From assembly GCF_025950085.1 (NCBI RefSeq), contig NZ_JAPDDS010000001.1, forward strand, positions 310,001-374,000: DNA of 64,000 bases, given 5' to 3'. Below are positions 51,226 through 61,000 of the stretch, in pieces. The notes under the pieces are model-generated. The model was not told the DNA's origin. It saw only the letters and a list, made by a program, of their open reading frames with translations, and made no database searches. A program made the translations under genes and the position numbers. How positions within the stretch are numbered: the first letter of the stretch is position 1; each line of letters opens with the position of its first letter. This stretch comes from Luteolibacter flavescens (GTDB lineage Bacteria > Verrucomicrobiota > Verrucomicrobiia > Verrucomicrobiales > Akkermansiaceae).

Positions 51226-52107
51226 TCACTTGCCGCCCAGGCCCGCGACAATGGCGGTCACATTGTGACGCATCATTGCCTCGTAGCTCTCGGCGGTGGA
51301 TCCGTCTGCGATCAATGCCTCACCGAGCTTGATGCCGGTGTCCTTGGTCAGGGCTTCGAGGATCTTGGGGTTCGACTCCTTTTCAGGGAAGATCGCGCCG
51401 ACCTTGTGCTCCTTCAATTCTGCTACCAGTGCGGCGAGTCGCTTCGGGTCGGGCATTTGCTCGCGGTTTACGCCTTGGACGGAGATCGGCTCGAAGTTGT
51501 GATCCTTGCAGAAGTAACCGAAGGCAGCGTGAGCCGTGGCGAGATGCCGCTTGTCGCGGGGAACGCGGGCGATCTCCTTACGGGTCCAGCGCTCGAGTTC
51601 GTCGAGCTTGGTTCGGTAGTCGGCGGCGTTCTTCTTATAGGTCTCGGCGCCGGCCGGGTCGGCCTTGGCGAAGGTGTCGGCGGTGATCGTTGCCGCGCGG
51701 CGGAAGAGATCGATCGAGTGCCACCAGTGCGGGTCGATCTCATGCTCGTGGTGCGAGTGATCGTGCCCCTCATGATCGCATTCGCCCTCGATGGAAGGGA
51801 GATCCTTGCCGATTTCCACGACTTCTGCCTTCGCGCCGAGAATGCCGCGGAGTGACTTGAGATAGCTCTCCATTCCCATGCCGGATGCCAGATAGAGCTT
51901 TGCGTCACCGGCTTTCTGGAGATCCGCGGCGGCGGGCTCAAAGTGGTGGGGATCGCCATTTTTCCCGATGAGGTCTACGACCTCCACGCGTTCGCCGCCC
52001 ACTTGCTTGGCGAGATCGCCGATGAGCGGATGAAGGCTGGCCACTTTCAATTCAGCGGCAGCCAAGGGCAGGGTGAGGAGTGCAGCGAGAAGAGCGGTCA
52101 GGCGCAT
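51226..52107 (-). CDS. znuA: Zinc/manganese ABC transporter substrate-binding protein
   Basis: The 293-residue protein has a signal peptide (LLAALLTLPLAAA) and a cluster A-I fold: His26 (SLHPLIGD), DPHHFEP (His54/55), a His-rich loop at 112-127 (DHEGHDHSHHEHEIDPH) typical of ZnuA, AHAAFGYFCKDHNF and EKESNPKILEALTKDTGIKLGEAL. It captures divalent metal in the periplasm. Its permease and ATPase partners are not adjacent, so it may work with a distant transporter. The leader 52108-52336 is AT-rich with AACAAC/GTTGTT-like ends around GATAATCAAACG, a weak candidate for a Zur-type site. Confidence 0.88.
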   Translation of the reverse strand: MRLTALLAALLTLPLAAAELKVASLHPLIGDLAKQVGGERVEVVDLIGKNGDPHHFEPAAADLQKAGDAKLYLASGMGMESYLKSLRGILGAKAEVVEIGKDLPSIEGECDHEGHDHSHHEHEIDPHWWHSIDLFRRAATITADTFAKADPAGAETYKKNAADYRTKLDELERWTRKEIARVPRDKRHLATAHAAFGYFCKDHNFEPISVQGVNREQMPDPKRLAALVAELKEHKVGAIFPEKESNPKILEALTKDTGIKLGEALIADGSTAESYEAMMRHNVTAIVAGLGGK

Positions 52108-52336
52108 GGGCGAAGAATCGACCGGAATGGATTTTTCGCAAGAAAATTGCGATAGCGAAAGGTGTGAACAACTAAGGTGATAATCAAACGATTGTTGCGG
52201 ACGCCTGATTTCGATGGATCCTAAAGGCGCTATTAATCAATGATATACAATTGCGTCCAGCCTTTTTGAGATGGCAGCGAAAGGGTCGTCATCTTGTGAA
52301 TAACCTGTGAATTGAGGTGAAAAGCAGCCTGTCGAT

Positions 52337-52513
52337 TCATTTTTTCTCATCGACTTGGATGTCCACTTCGCCGGATTTCTTGTCGCGCTCGACCTCGATG
52401 CTCCCGCCGGGAGTCTTGATATCTAGGACCTTTTCCTTTCGGTTGCAGCTCATGCTGGAGAAAGCGGCGAGGGAGCCAAGAGCGAGGGCTGCGATTTTGA
52501 TCGGGGTTTTCAT
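52337..52513 (-). CDS. Small lipoprotein
   Basis: A 58-residue protein with a lipoprotein signal (IAALALGSLAAFSSMSC, lipobox SMSC) and a short charged mature part (RKEKVLDIKTPGGSIEVERDKKSGEVDIQVDEKK). The pattern GGSIEVERDKKSGEVDIQV resembles small proteins that would be anchored to a membrane; function unknown. The ATG at 52513 gives a normal signal; a longer start at 52555 does not. Confidence 0.7.
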   Translation of the reverse strand: MKTPIKIAALALGSLAAFSSMSCNRKEKVLDIKTPGGSIEVERDKKSGEVDIQVDEKK

Positions 52514-52707
52514 ATTCGGGATGGGGTTGTTCTCAGGATCGTGAGTCGATCCCACTTGGAAGTTAGACCCGTTCCGGAAATGTGCCAGTGAAGGGCGGGA
52601 CTCGTGACAATGTCGTGAGCCACACTGACTTGGAAACCTGTCGCCGTCGTTGACGCCGCCCGGTTTCCCTCCTGAAATGCGCGGCCCGGCAGGGTCCGGG
52701 TTTGTAT

Positions 52708-53877
52708 ATGGACTATTCGCAGAAAATCGCCCGTCAGATCGCAGGCATTCCCCGCTCGGGAATCCGCGATTTCTTCGAGCTCGTCCAAGGCCGCGAGGGA
52801 GTCATCTCCCTCGGCGTTGGTGAGCCCGACTTCACGACTCCCTGGCATATTCGCGAAGCCGCCATCTACGCCTTGGAGAAGGGCCACACTTCTTACACCT
52901 CGAATCTGGGCCTGCCCGCGCTGCGCAAGGCCATCGCCCGCTACGTCTCGGATTTCTTCCACGTGGACTACGACGGTCTCACCGAGGTGCTCGTCACCGT
53001 CGGCGTTTCCGAGGCCATCGACATCGCCCTGCGCGCCCTGATCAATCCGGGCGACGAGGTGATCTACCACGAGCCTTGTTACGTGTCGTATTCGCCGAGC
53101 ATTGTGATGGCCTATGGCAATGCGGTGGGTGTCCACACGAAGAAGAGCGATGGCTTCTCGCTGAAGCCGGAAGAGCTTGCCAAGGTCATCACCCCGAAGA
53201 GCCGGGTGCTGATGCTGAATTTCCCAACGAATCCCACCGGAGCCACCGCCAGCCGGGAGGATCTGGAAGGCATCGCGAAGCTCTGCATCGAGCACGACCT
53301 CTTCGTCCTGACGGACGAGATCTACAGCGAGCTGCGCTACGATGCTAATGAGGAGCACGTCTCCATCGCCTCGCTGCCTGGCATGAAGGAGCGGACGGTG
53401 CTGCTGCACGGCTTCTCGAAGGCTTTCGCGATGACCGGCTTCCGCCTCGGCTATGCCTGTGCGCCGCAGCCGATCACCGAGGCGATGATGAAGATCCACC
53501 AGTACTCGATGCTCTGCGCACCGATCATGAGCCAGATGGCCGCGATCGAGGCGCTGGAGAATGGAGCACCGGAAGTCGCCAAGATGCGCGACGCCTATCA
53601 CCAGCGCCGCGACTTCCTCGTGAAGCGCCTGAACCAGATGGGGCTGAGCTGCCACTCGCCGGGTGGAGCCTTCTACGTTTTCCCGGACATCCGCGAGACG
53701 GGGCTTTCCTCGAAGGAATTCGCCATGCGTCTGCTGGAGGAGGAAGGCGTCGCCGCCGTTCCTGGCAGTGCCTTCGGCGAGTCCGGCGAGGGCTTCCTTC
53801 GCTGCTGCTATGCGACCGGCTTCGACGATCTGAAGCTGGCAATGGACAAGATGGAGCGCTTCGTCGGCCGTCTTTGA
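52708..53877 (+). CDS. Class I/II PLP-dependent aminotransferase
   Basis: The 389-residue protein has the fold-type I signatures: VISLGVGEPDF, PLP-phosphate region GVSEAID, Asn175 in NFPTNPTGA, Asp203 and Tyr206 in VLTDEIYSE, catalytic Lys238 in LLHGFSKAFAMTGFRLGY, Arg246, and the substrate Arg in GFLRCCYATG. It is most like aspartate/aromatic aminotransferases (AspC/PatA group); the acceptor cannot be read off. The preceding hairpins GGAAACC/GGTTTCC (52632-52668) and CCCGG/CCGGG (near 52690) may be leader structure. Confidence 0.88.
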   Translation: MDYSQKIARQIAGIPRSGIRDFFELVQGREGVISLGVGEPDFTTPWHIREAAIYALEKGHTSYTSNLGLPALRKAIARYVSDFFHVDYDGLTEVLVTVGVSEAIDIALRALINPGDEVIYHEPCYVSYSPSIVMAYGNAVGVHTKKSDGFSLKPEELAKVITPKSRVLMLNFPTNPTGATASREDLEGIAKLCIEHDLFVLTDEIYSELRYDANEEHVSIASLPGMKERTVLLHGFSKAFAMTGFRLGYACAPQPITEAMMKIHQYSMLCAPIMSQMAAIEALENGAPEVAKMRDAYHQRRDFLVKRLNQMGLSCHSPGGAFYVFPDIRETGLSSKEFAMRLLEEEGVAAVPGSAFGESGEGFLRCCYATGFDDLKLAMDKMERFVGRL

Positions 53878-53897
53878 TTCCGAGCTTTGAATGAGGG

Positions 53898-54689
53898 ATG
53901 ACCGGGGAACAACGAGATCCTGACTCGCTACGCCTCGGTCATTCCGATGCTTGGGCGCGCGCCCATATCATACCCTTCGCGGTATTCATGGGCTTCCTGC
54001 TGCTCTTGCAGGTGTTTGCCAATTTTTTCGGATGGGAGCACCCCGCCGCACCATGGTGGCGGCACTGGCCTGAGCAGTGGATCTATCCACTGCAAACCAT
54101 CGTGACACTGGTCCTCGTGGCCAAGTGGTGGAAGTACTACGAATTCCGTTGGTCGTGGAAGTGGTCCGCGGTCGGCGTCGTCTTCGGTGCGGTCGGCATC
54201 GGCTTCTGGCTGCTGCCGACGGTGATGTATGACCGCCTCGGTCTCACCGGTGAGACCACCGGGTGGATGAAGTGGCTGGGACTGGCAGAGCGGGAGAAAG
54301 GCTTCAATCCCGCAGAGGCATTCGGCGATGGCACGCCTGCCTATTGGGCGGCGCTGGTCATGCGCTTCGTGCGGGCGGCGGTGGTCGTCGCGCTGGTGGA
54401 GGAGATCATGTGGCGCTCCTTCATGATGCGCTTCGTCAGCGATTGGGAAGGGGACTACTGGAAGCGGCCCTTTGGACAGGCGTCATGGAAATCCTACCTG
54501 CTCGTCACGGGGCTCTTCATGGTGGCGCACTCGCCCACCGACTATGCAGGGGCTTTCATCTATGGCTCGCTGACTTACGTGCTCTGCATCTGGAGCAAGA
54601 ATCTCGGGGCCTGCGTGGTGATGCATGCCGTGGCCAATCTTCTGATGGGCCTTTTCGCGATCACCTACGGCAAATACGGCCTGTGGTGA
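53898..54689 (+). CDS. CPBP/CAAX-type intramembrane protease (exosortase-associated type)
   Basis: The 263-residue protein has about eight hydrophobic segments and the Abi/CPBP motifs: Glu168-Glu169-xxx-Arg173 (VEEIMWRSFMMRF), His211 (FMVAHSPTDY) and His243 (VVMHAVANLLMG). The sequence resembles the PEP-CTERM/exosortase-associated CAAX-related proteins (TIGR03008-like). No exosortase gene is in the window. It may process prenylated or PEP-CTERM-type substrates. It lies 20 bp after the aminotransferase and is probably co-transcribed. Confidence 0.8.
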   Translation: MTGEQRDPDSLRLGHSDAWARAHIIPFAVFMGFLLLLQVFANFFGWEHPAAPWWRHWPEQWIYPLQTIVTLVLVAKWWKYYEFRWSWKWSAVGVVFGAVGIGFWLLPTVMYDRLGLTGETTGWMKWLGLAEREKGFNPAEAFGDGTPAYWAALVMRFVRAAVVVALVEEIMWRSFMMRFVSDWEGDYWKRPFGQASWKSYLLVTGLFMVAHSPTDYAGAFIYGSLTYVLCIWSKNLGACVVMHAVANLLMGLFAITYGKYGLW

Positions 54690-54753
54690 GCCCCGGGGTG
54701 ATGCCCGGAATTCGATTGGCGCGACCGCGGAACGTGGCGGAGAGTCGCGACAC

Positions 54754-55605
54754 ATGGACGAAAATGCGAGCGAGGAGACCCTGCCGGACCTGGTTCCAGT
54801 AGGTGCCTGGCATTCCCTGCGGGAGGCGCAGGAGCACGCGCTGGTGGTGCTGGCGATGAACCGCGAATGCTGGATCTTCCCTGCCTCCGGCCAATACGCA
54901 CTGCTGGCCCCGTCCGCCGAAGAGCCGGGCATTCGCCATGAGTTCGCGCTCTATGAAAGCGAGCAATCCCAGAGGCGCGAAAGGATCGAGCCGCCGGTGT
55001 TTCCCGCCGGGCTCGGGCTCGCCTTTCTCTGGGCGCTCTCGCTGCTTGTCGTCTTCTTGTGGCAAGGCCGGGACCCGGGGTTGGTAGATCGTTTCCTGAA
55101 TTCTAGCCAGGCGCTCGTCGAGCATGGCGAGTGGTGGCGGGCCTTCACGGCGCTCTTCCTCCATGCGGATGCCGGGCACCTGCTGTCGAATATCGGCATC
55201 GGCGGAATCTTCTGCGTGATGGTGGCCCATACCGTGGGTGCCTGGCGGGGCTGGGCTCTCATCCTCGCCGGCGGAACGTTGGGGAATCTGGCAAATGCCT
55301 GGGCCCGCTATCCCGATCACTTCAATTCGCTCGGGGCGTCCACCGCCACCTTTGCCGCGGTCGGCGTATTGACCGGCGTGGCGATGATGCGTGCGTGGCG
55401 GCTTCACTCGTGGCGGGAGTTGCGCCTGCTGACCGTGCCGCTGCTGACGGGCTTCATCGTGCTCGGCCTCTGGGGTTCCGGTGGCGGCGGGCCGGATGCC
55501 GGGCGGGTGGATGTGGCGGGGCACTTCTCCGGTTGGGCGAGCGGTCTGCTGTTAGGCGCGGTGGCGCAGAAATTCGAGCGGACGAAATCGGATGCGTCGG
55601 TCTAG
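54754..55605 (+). CDS. Rhomboid-family intramembrane serine protease
   Basis: The 283-residue protein has an N-terminal cytosolic domain (1-80) and a rhomboid core: WWRAFTALFLHADAGHLLSNI, catalytic Ser196 in SLGASTATFAAVG (GAST for GxSG) and His257 in DVAGHFSGWASGLLLG. The Ser-His dyad and Asn146 are in place. The substrate is unknown. It follows the CPBP protease by 64 bp, making a two-protease neighbourhood. The N-terminal ~80 residues have no recognisable domain. Confidence 0.85.
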   Translation: MDENASEETLPDLVPVGAWHSLREAQEHALVVLAMNRECWIFPASGQYALLAPSAEEPGIRHEFALYESEQSQRRERIEPPVFPAGLGLAFLWALSLLVVFLWQGRDPGLVDRFLNSSQALVEHGEWWRAFTALFLHADAGHLLSNIGIGGIFCVMVAHTVGAWRGWALILAGGTLGNLANAWARYPDHFNSLGASTATFAAVGVLTGVAMMRAWRLHSWRELRLLTVPLLTGFIVLGLWGSGGGGPDAGRVDVAGHFSGWASGLLLGAVAQKFERTKSDASV

Positions 55606-55614
55606 GCTCCCGGC

Positions 55615-56139
55615 ATGAGCATTATTACCGGCCGCGGCGACGATGGGGAAACCGACCTTCTCTTTGGCCGCCGCATTGCGAAGACATCCCTGCGCATCGA
55701 GGTGCTGGGCACGGTGGACGAGCTGAATGCCGCCCTCGGGCTCGCGCGCGCGGCTGGGGCGACCGATGAGGTGGAGGCGATCATTGACCGCGTGCAAGAT
55801 CTCCTTGTGGGCCTCATGGGCCAATTCGCCTGCCTGTCCTGTGACGAGACCCGCTATGCCTCGGCGGGCTATGCCCAGGTCACGGAGGCGGATCTGGATT
55901 GGCTGGTCGCCACGGCGAAGGACTTCGAGGCGCGGGGGATCGTTTTCAAAGGATGGGCACGCCCCGGCGTGGAGCACTCGATGGCCCGGGCTGGCATGGA
56001 CTTCGCGCGGACAATTGCCCGGCGGGCCGAGCGATCGGTGCTGAAGCACCACGAGGCGGGCGGGGAGGTGTCACTGCTCCTCAGGCTCTTCTTCAACCGT
56101 CTGTCGGATCTGCTGTGGATCCTGGCGCGGGCGGCGTGA
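55615..56139 (+). CDS. PduO-type cob(I)alamin adenosyltransferase
   Basis: The 174-residue protein matches the ATP:cob(I)alamin adenosyltransferase PduO family: ITGRGDDGETDLLFGRR, VDELNAALGLARA, GLMGQFACL, WARPGVEHSMARAGMDFARTIARRAERSV, FFNRLSDLLWILAR. It makes adenosylcobalamin from corrinoid and ATP. It is 9 bp downstream of the rhomboid gene. Its 3' end overlaps the convergent smr gene by 47 bp. Confidence 0.93.
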   Translation: MSIITGRGDDGETDLLFGRRIAKTSLRIEVLGTVDELNAALGLARAAGATDEVEAIIDRVQDLLVGLMGQFACLSCDETRYASAGYAQVTEADLDWLVATAKDFEARGIVFKGWARPGVEHSMARAGMDFARTIARRAERSVLKHHEAGGEVSLLLRLFFNRLSDLLWILARAA

Positions 56140-56422
56140 GTGGTGCAGGTGGCTTGAGGATCACCCACGTGGCACCCCAGCCGCCCTCGGCCGCGGGATA
56201 GTGGAACTCCGCGACCTCCGGCAACCGGCGGAGCAGGGAATGCACGCCTTCCCGCAGGGCTCCTGTGCCCTTGCCATGGATCACCCGCACGCCGCGGATC
56301 CCGAGCCGCTGGCACTCCATGAAATACTCCGGCAGCAGCTCACCGATTTCCGAGGGGCGGAAGGTGTGCAGATCCAGCTCATTCGAGATCGGTATCTGGT
56401 GCGGCTCGTCGTCGGTTTCCAT
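56093..56422 (-). CDS. Smr-domain protein
   Basis: The 109-residue protein has the Smr nuclease core: ELDLHTFRPSEIGELLPEYFMECQRLGIRGVRVIHGKGTGALREGVHSLLRRLPEVAEF, with the DLH and HGKGTGAL signatures; the family cleaves branched or damaged nucleic acid or RNA. The ATG at 56422 is 12 bp after GGAGG; an ATG at 56434 would touch that site, and longer frames lack similarity. The 47-bp convergent overlap with pduO means both end in one another. Confidence 0.8.
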   Translation of the reverse strand: METDDEPHQIPISNELDLHTFRPSEIGELLPEYFMECQRLGIRGVRVIHGKGTGALREGVHSLLRRLPEVAEFHYPAAEGGWGATWVILKPPAPLTPPAPGSTADPTDG

Positions 56423-56544
56423 GGTCCCGGGCATCCTCCGGCACCGGTATTTCGCGGCCAAGGAAAGAAGGTTGGCATCAAATGCAATTTTTCCCTTTGC
56501 AAGCCGGGGTGCCTTCGAATACTTCTCCGGCCCGCCGGTGAAAT

Positions 56545-56620
56545 GGTGGCCGTAGTTCAATGGTAGAGCCCCAGATTGTGATTCTGGTTGTTGCGGGTTC
56601 GAGTCCCGTCGGTCACCCCA
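56545..56620 (+). tRNA. hisT: tRNA-His (GUG)
   Basis: Acceptor GTGGCCG with CGGTCAC, an extra 5' G (56545) as required for tRNA-His, D-arm, anticodon stem CCAGA/TCTGG with GTG at 56578-56580, T-arm GCGGG TTCGAGT CCCGT, discriminator C and encoded CCA (56618-56620). A run of six T (56624-56630) follows closely. The T-run may end transcription after the tRNA. Confidence 0.93.
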
Positions 56621-56682
56621 CCTCTTTTTTCGGGAGCTTGGTTGCTCCGGTTTGAGGAGGAGGAAACGGGTGGTTTAGCCGT

Positions 56683-57369
56683 ATGGAAAGTCTCGAGAGC
56701 CGCCTCGGATACAAGTTTCGCAATTCGCTTCTGTTAGCAGAGGCGATGACTCATCCGAGCCTCGCCTACGAGTCCCAGCGGCCTCACTTCGACAATCAGC
56801 GTCTGGAGTTCCTTGGCGATGCCGTGCTCCAGCTGATCCTGACCGAGGACCTTTACCGGATGTTTCCGGATTTCCCGGAAGGCCGTCTTACCAAGCTGCG
56901 TTCGCAGCTTGTCTCCCGCAGGGCGCTCGCGCGGTTCGCGCTGAGCATCGACCTGGGAAGCTATGTTTTGTTGGGCAAAGGCGAAGAGGCCACGGGTGGC
57001 CGCCGCCGCATGTCCACGTTGGCCGATGGATTTGAAGCGCTGATCGGCGCGGTCTATCTGGATATCGGCTATACCGGTGCCCGCGATCTGGTGCTGCGTC
57101 TTTTCCAATCGGAGATCGAGGCGCTGGCCGGTAGCCCGGAAGAGCGCAATCCGAAAGGGGAGCTGCAGGAGTGCCTGCAGTCGATCCATCCCCAGGCTCC
57201 GAACTACCGCATGCTCGGCGAGAGCGGCCCCGATCACCGCAAGGTCTTCCAGGCTGAGGTCTCGTGGCGCGGTCTGGTCCTCGCGACGGGGAAGGGGAAG
57301 AGCAAGAAGGAAGCCGAAGCCCGCGCCGCCGGCGAGGCGCTGCGGACGCGGCTGTGGGAGAAGCAGTGA
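56683..57369 (+). CDS. rnc: Ribonuclease III
   Basis: The 228-residue protein has the RNase III signature NQRLEFLGDAVLQL, LADGFEALIGAVYLD with the second catalytic pair, and a C-terminal double-stranded-RNA-binding domain (NPKGELQECLQSIHPQAPNYRMLGESGPDHRKVFQAEVSWRG ... GKGKSKKEAEARAAGEALR). It cleaves double-stranded RNA in rRNA and mRNA processing. A GGAGGAGGAAA-like site precedes it upstream. lepB or era, its frequent neighbours, are not present. Confidence 0.96.
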   Translation: MESLESRLGYKFRNSLLLAEAMTHPSLAYESQRPHFDNQRLEFLGDAVLQLILTEDLYRMFPDFPEGRLTKLRSQLVSRRALARFALSIDLGSYVLLGKGEEATGGRRRMSTLADGFEALIGAVYLDIGYTGARDLVLRLFQSEIEALAGSPEERNPKGELQECLQSIHPQAPNYRMLGESGPDHRKVFQAEVSWRGLVLATGKGKSKKEAEARAAGEALRTRLWEKQ

Positions 57370-57454
57370 AGCTTGACTGAGGCCCTCTTGTTAAGCTCGG
57401 GCGGGTTTGAGAAAAAGCTCGTGGAAGCCAGAGGCTTTCATCAAGCATCCGAGG

Positions 57455-58057
57455 ATGCTCGCTCTCTTCAAAGTATCAAATATCCTGTCGGCATGGGGAT
57501 CCGTGTTGCTTTGCCTGACTTCGTTCGCGGCAGCTCATGAGGACACAATATTAGAGGTTTCGGGAGACAAGCTCACAGGGCTTCCTGAAAAGTACGTTTC
57601 GAGCTCGATCGATTTCGAGAAGAACGAGCTTCTGATTGGCGGCAATAGACTGAAGCTCCCCGCCATCTTTGCCCGAGTCCTCAAAAGCAAGAGAACCATC
57701 AACGAGGAGGGTCAGGTTCTCTTTGAAGCAGGAGTCGTCTGGAGGTTGGAGATCTCGGCGTCATGGTATCATGACAAGTCTTATGAGGGCTCCTTGCCGG
57801 ATTACCTACTCCTGAGCTTTCACCCGCGAAACAAGGACTACCATTTCAAAGTATTCGTGAATCTTGAGAAGCCCGAGGTGGTGGGCACGGAGGTGATTTT
57901 GACCGTCTTCTCAAAGGATGACGGCGACGTTTGGGTTGGTTCCGAAGTGCCTGATGGCCTCAGGTCGGCTAAGGAGATATTGGTGGTCGATGACTCGACA
58001 AAATCTTTGCTGGATCGACTGGAGGACCGACGTCCTGACGAGAAGCAGGAGAAGTAG
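57455..58057 (+). CDS. Exported protein of unknown function
   Basis: The 200-residue protein has a signal sequence (LSAWGSVLLCLTSFAAAH) and a mature domain of mixed strands (ISASWYHDKSYEGSLPDYLLLSFHPRNKDYHFKVFVNLEKPEVVGTEVILTVFSK). No family recognised. Base composition is lower in GC than in neighbours, which may indicate recent acquisition. Start is at the ATG before the signal; a TTG at 57407 would extend it. Confidence 0.65.
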   Translation: MLALFKVSNILSAWGSVLLCLTSFAAAHEDTILEVSGDKLTGLPEKYVSSSIDFEKNELLIGGNRLKLPAIFARVLKSKRTINEEGQVLFEAGVVWRLEISASWYHDKSYEGSLPDYLLLSFHPRNKDYHFKVFVNLEKPEVVGTEVILTVFSKDDGDVWVGSEVPDGLRSAKEILVVDDSTKSLLDRLEDRRPDEKQEK

Positions 58058-58077
58058 GTCAAATCAGGTTTGATTTC

Positions 58078-61000
58078 TCATGCCTCCATCTTCTCCGGCT
58101 TCTTCGAGAATCTCCCGATGATCACGAAGAACAGCGGGACGAAGAACACCGCCAGCACCGTCGCCGTGGTGATGCCGCCGAGCACGCCGGTCCCGATGGC
58201 ATTCTGAGCGCCGGAACTCGCTCCGGAGGCGAAGGCGAGCGGAATGACCCCGATGCCGAAGGCGAGCGAAGTCATGATGATCGGCCGCAGGCGCAGGCGT
58301 GATGCTTCCACCGTCGCGTCGAAGAGGCTCTTGCCCTCCGCATACAGGTCCTTCGCCACTTCCACGATCAGGATGGCATTCTTCGCGGAGAGACCGATGA
58401 TCGCGATGAGACCCACGCGGAAGTAGATGTCATTTGGCATGTCGCGCAGCGCCACGCCCGCCACCGCGCCCAGGATGCCGAGCGGCACGGCGAGGATCAC
58501 GGAAAGCGGGATGGACCAGCTTTCATAGAGCGCCGCCAGCGAGAGGAAGACGATCAGGATGGAGAGCGCGTAGAGGACGATGGCCTGCGAGCCGGACATC
58601 TTTTCCTCGTAGGATTGGCCGGACCACTCGTAGCCGATGCCTTCCGGCAGCTTGTCCACCAGTGCTTCCATCGCGGCCATCGCCTCGCCGCTGCTGCGAC
58701 CCGCCGCGGCCTCGCCTGCGAGCGAGAAGGACGGGTAGCCATTGTAGCGCGCCAGATTCGGCGGGCCGGTGATCCAACTTGTCTCGGCGAAGGCGCCGAT
58801 CTGCACCATCTCGCCGTCGGCATTGCGGACGCGCAGCTTCTTCACGTCGTCAATGCCCACGCGGCTCGGTCCGTCCGCCTGCACGATGATGCGGCGCACT
58901 TGGCCGTTCAGGATGAAGTCGCCGACGTAGTCGGAGCCGAACATCACGGCGAGCGTCGAGTTGATCGAGTCGATGGTGACACCCATCGCCTGTGCCTTGG
59001 CGCGGTCGATGTCCAGCTTGAGCTGGGGCGTATCGGGCATGCCGGCGAACATCACGTTCGACAGCGCGGGATCCTGCGCCGCCATCTGGATGAGCTGGTC
59101 GCGTGCGGCAACGAATTCCGTGTAAGGAAGTCCGCCGCGGTTCTGCAGGCGGAAGTCAAAGCCCGCCGTGGACGAGCCCAGCTCCGGCAGCGGAGGCGTG
59201 GTCAGGCCGAAGATCATGCCATTCGGACGCGCGCCGAATTTCGCGTTGAAGCGCTTCACGATCTCGGTGACGTGCGACTCGGGGTCCTTGCGCTCGGCCC
59301 ATGGCTTCAGCGTGGTGAAGACCATGCCGCTGTTCGGCCCGTTGCCGAAGATACTGAAGCCCGCGATGGAGAAGCTGTAGGCCACCGGCTCGTTTTCCAG
59401 CATGTGCTCGTTGATCTCCGCGAGCACCTTCCTCGTCTCCGTCTGCGTGGTGCCCTGCGGCAATCCCACGGTGACGATGAAGGATCCCTGGTCTTCATTC
59501 GGCAGGAAGGACGTGGGCAGGCGCATGTAGAGCAAGGCGGTGGCGGCCACCACCGCGAGGAAGGCCACGGAGTAGCGCAGCGGGCGGCGGATCAGCGAAC
59601 CGACGATGCGGGCATAGCGGTTGCTCGCCTTGTCGAAGGTACGGTTGAACCATCCGAAGAATCCTTTCCGCTCGTGGTGGTCGTGATCCACCGGCTTCAG
59701 CAGCGTGGCGCAGAGCGCGGGCGTCAGCGAGAGCGCGAGGAAGGCGGAGAAGGCGATGGACACCGAGAGCGTCAGCGCGAACTGGCGATAGATGTTGCCC
59801 ACCGCTCCCGAGAAGAACGCCATGGGGATGAAGACGGAGACCAGCACCACGGTGATGCCGATGATCGCGCCGCCGATCTGCTTCATCGCCTTCACGGTGG
59901 CCTCGCGAGGACCGAGGCCTTCCTCCTTCATGATGCGCTCCACGTTCTCCACCACGACGATGGCGTCGTCCACGAGGATACCGATCGCCAACACCATGCT
60001 GAACATGGTGAGCACGTTGATGGAGAAGCCCATCGCGAGCATCACTCCCAGCGTCCCAAGCAGCGCGATCGGCACCACCAGCGTGGGGATCAGCGTGGCG
60101 CGGAAATTCTGCATGAAGAGATACATCACGATGAAGACGAGGCCGATCGCCTCGAAGAGGGTCATCACCACTTTCTTGATCGATGCCGCAACGAAGGGGG
60201 ACGTGTCGTAGGGGATCTCGTATTGGACGCCCGCCGGAAGGAATCGCTCCACCTCAGCCATCGCCTTCTTGATGCCTTCCACCACGTCCAGCGCGTTCGA
60301 GCCCGGCGCGAGCTTGATGCCCATGCCGCTCGCCGCGCGGTCATTCACGCCGGAGATGATCAGGTAATCGCTGCCGCCCAGCGCGATGCGCGCCACGTCC
60401 TTCAGCTTCACCGCGGAGCCATCGGCCCGCGTGCGCAGCAGGATCTCGCCGAAGTCCTCCGGCGTATCCAGCGTGTCGTCCGTGACGATCGTCGCGCTCA
60501 GCGGGGCATTCGCCGGCACCTCGTGGCTGCCGATATCGCCGACGATGACGCGCGCGTTGTTGCTGCGCACGGCATTCACCACGTCATCCGCAGTCAGGTC
60601 GAGCGAGGTGAGCTTCTCCGGGTCCGGCCAGATGCGCATCGCCTTTTCCGCGCCGAAGACCTGCACCTGGCCAACGCCGGGCACGCGCTTCAGCACATCG
60701 ACCACGCGGGACGATGCGAGCTCGCCCAGCGCCACGGTGTCATACTTCGGATCGCTGGAGGAAAGGGAGACGAAGAGCTGGATATTGTCCGCCGCCTTCT
60801 CGATGCGGATGCCGCCGCGGCGAACCACTTCCGGCAGACGCTGCTCCACCACACTGAGGCGGTTTTGCACTTCCACGGCCGCGATGTCCGCATCGATGCC
60901 TTGGCGGAATGCGATCTTCAGCGAGACGGCTCCGGTGGAATCGCTGGTGCCGGACATGTAGAGCAGGCCCGGCGCACCATTCATCTCGCGCTCGATCACG

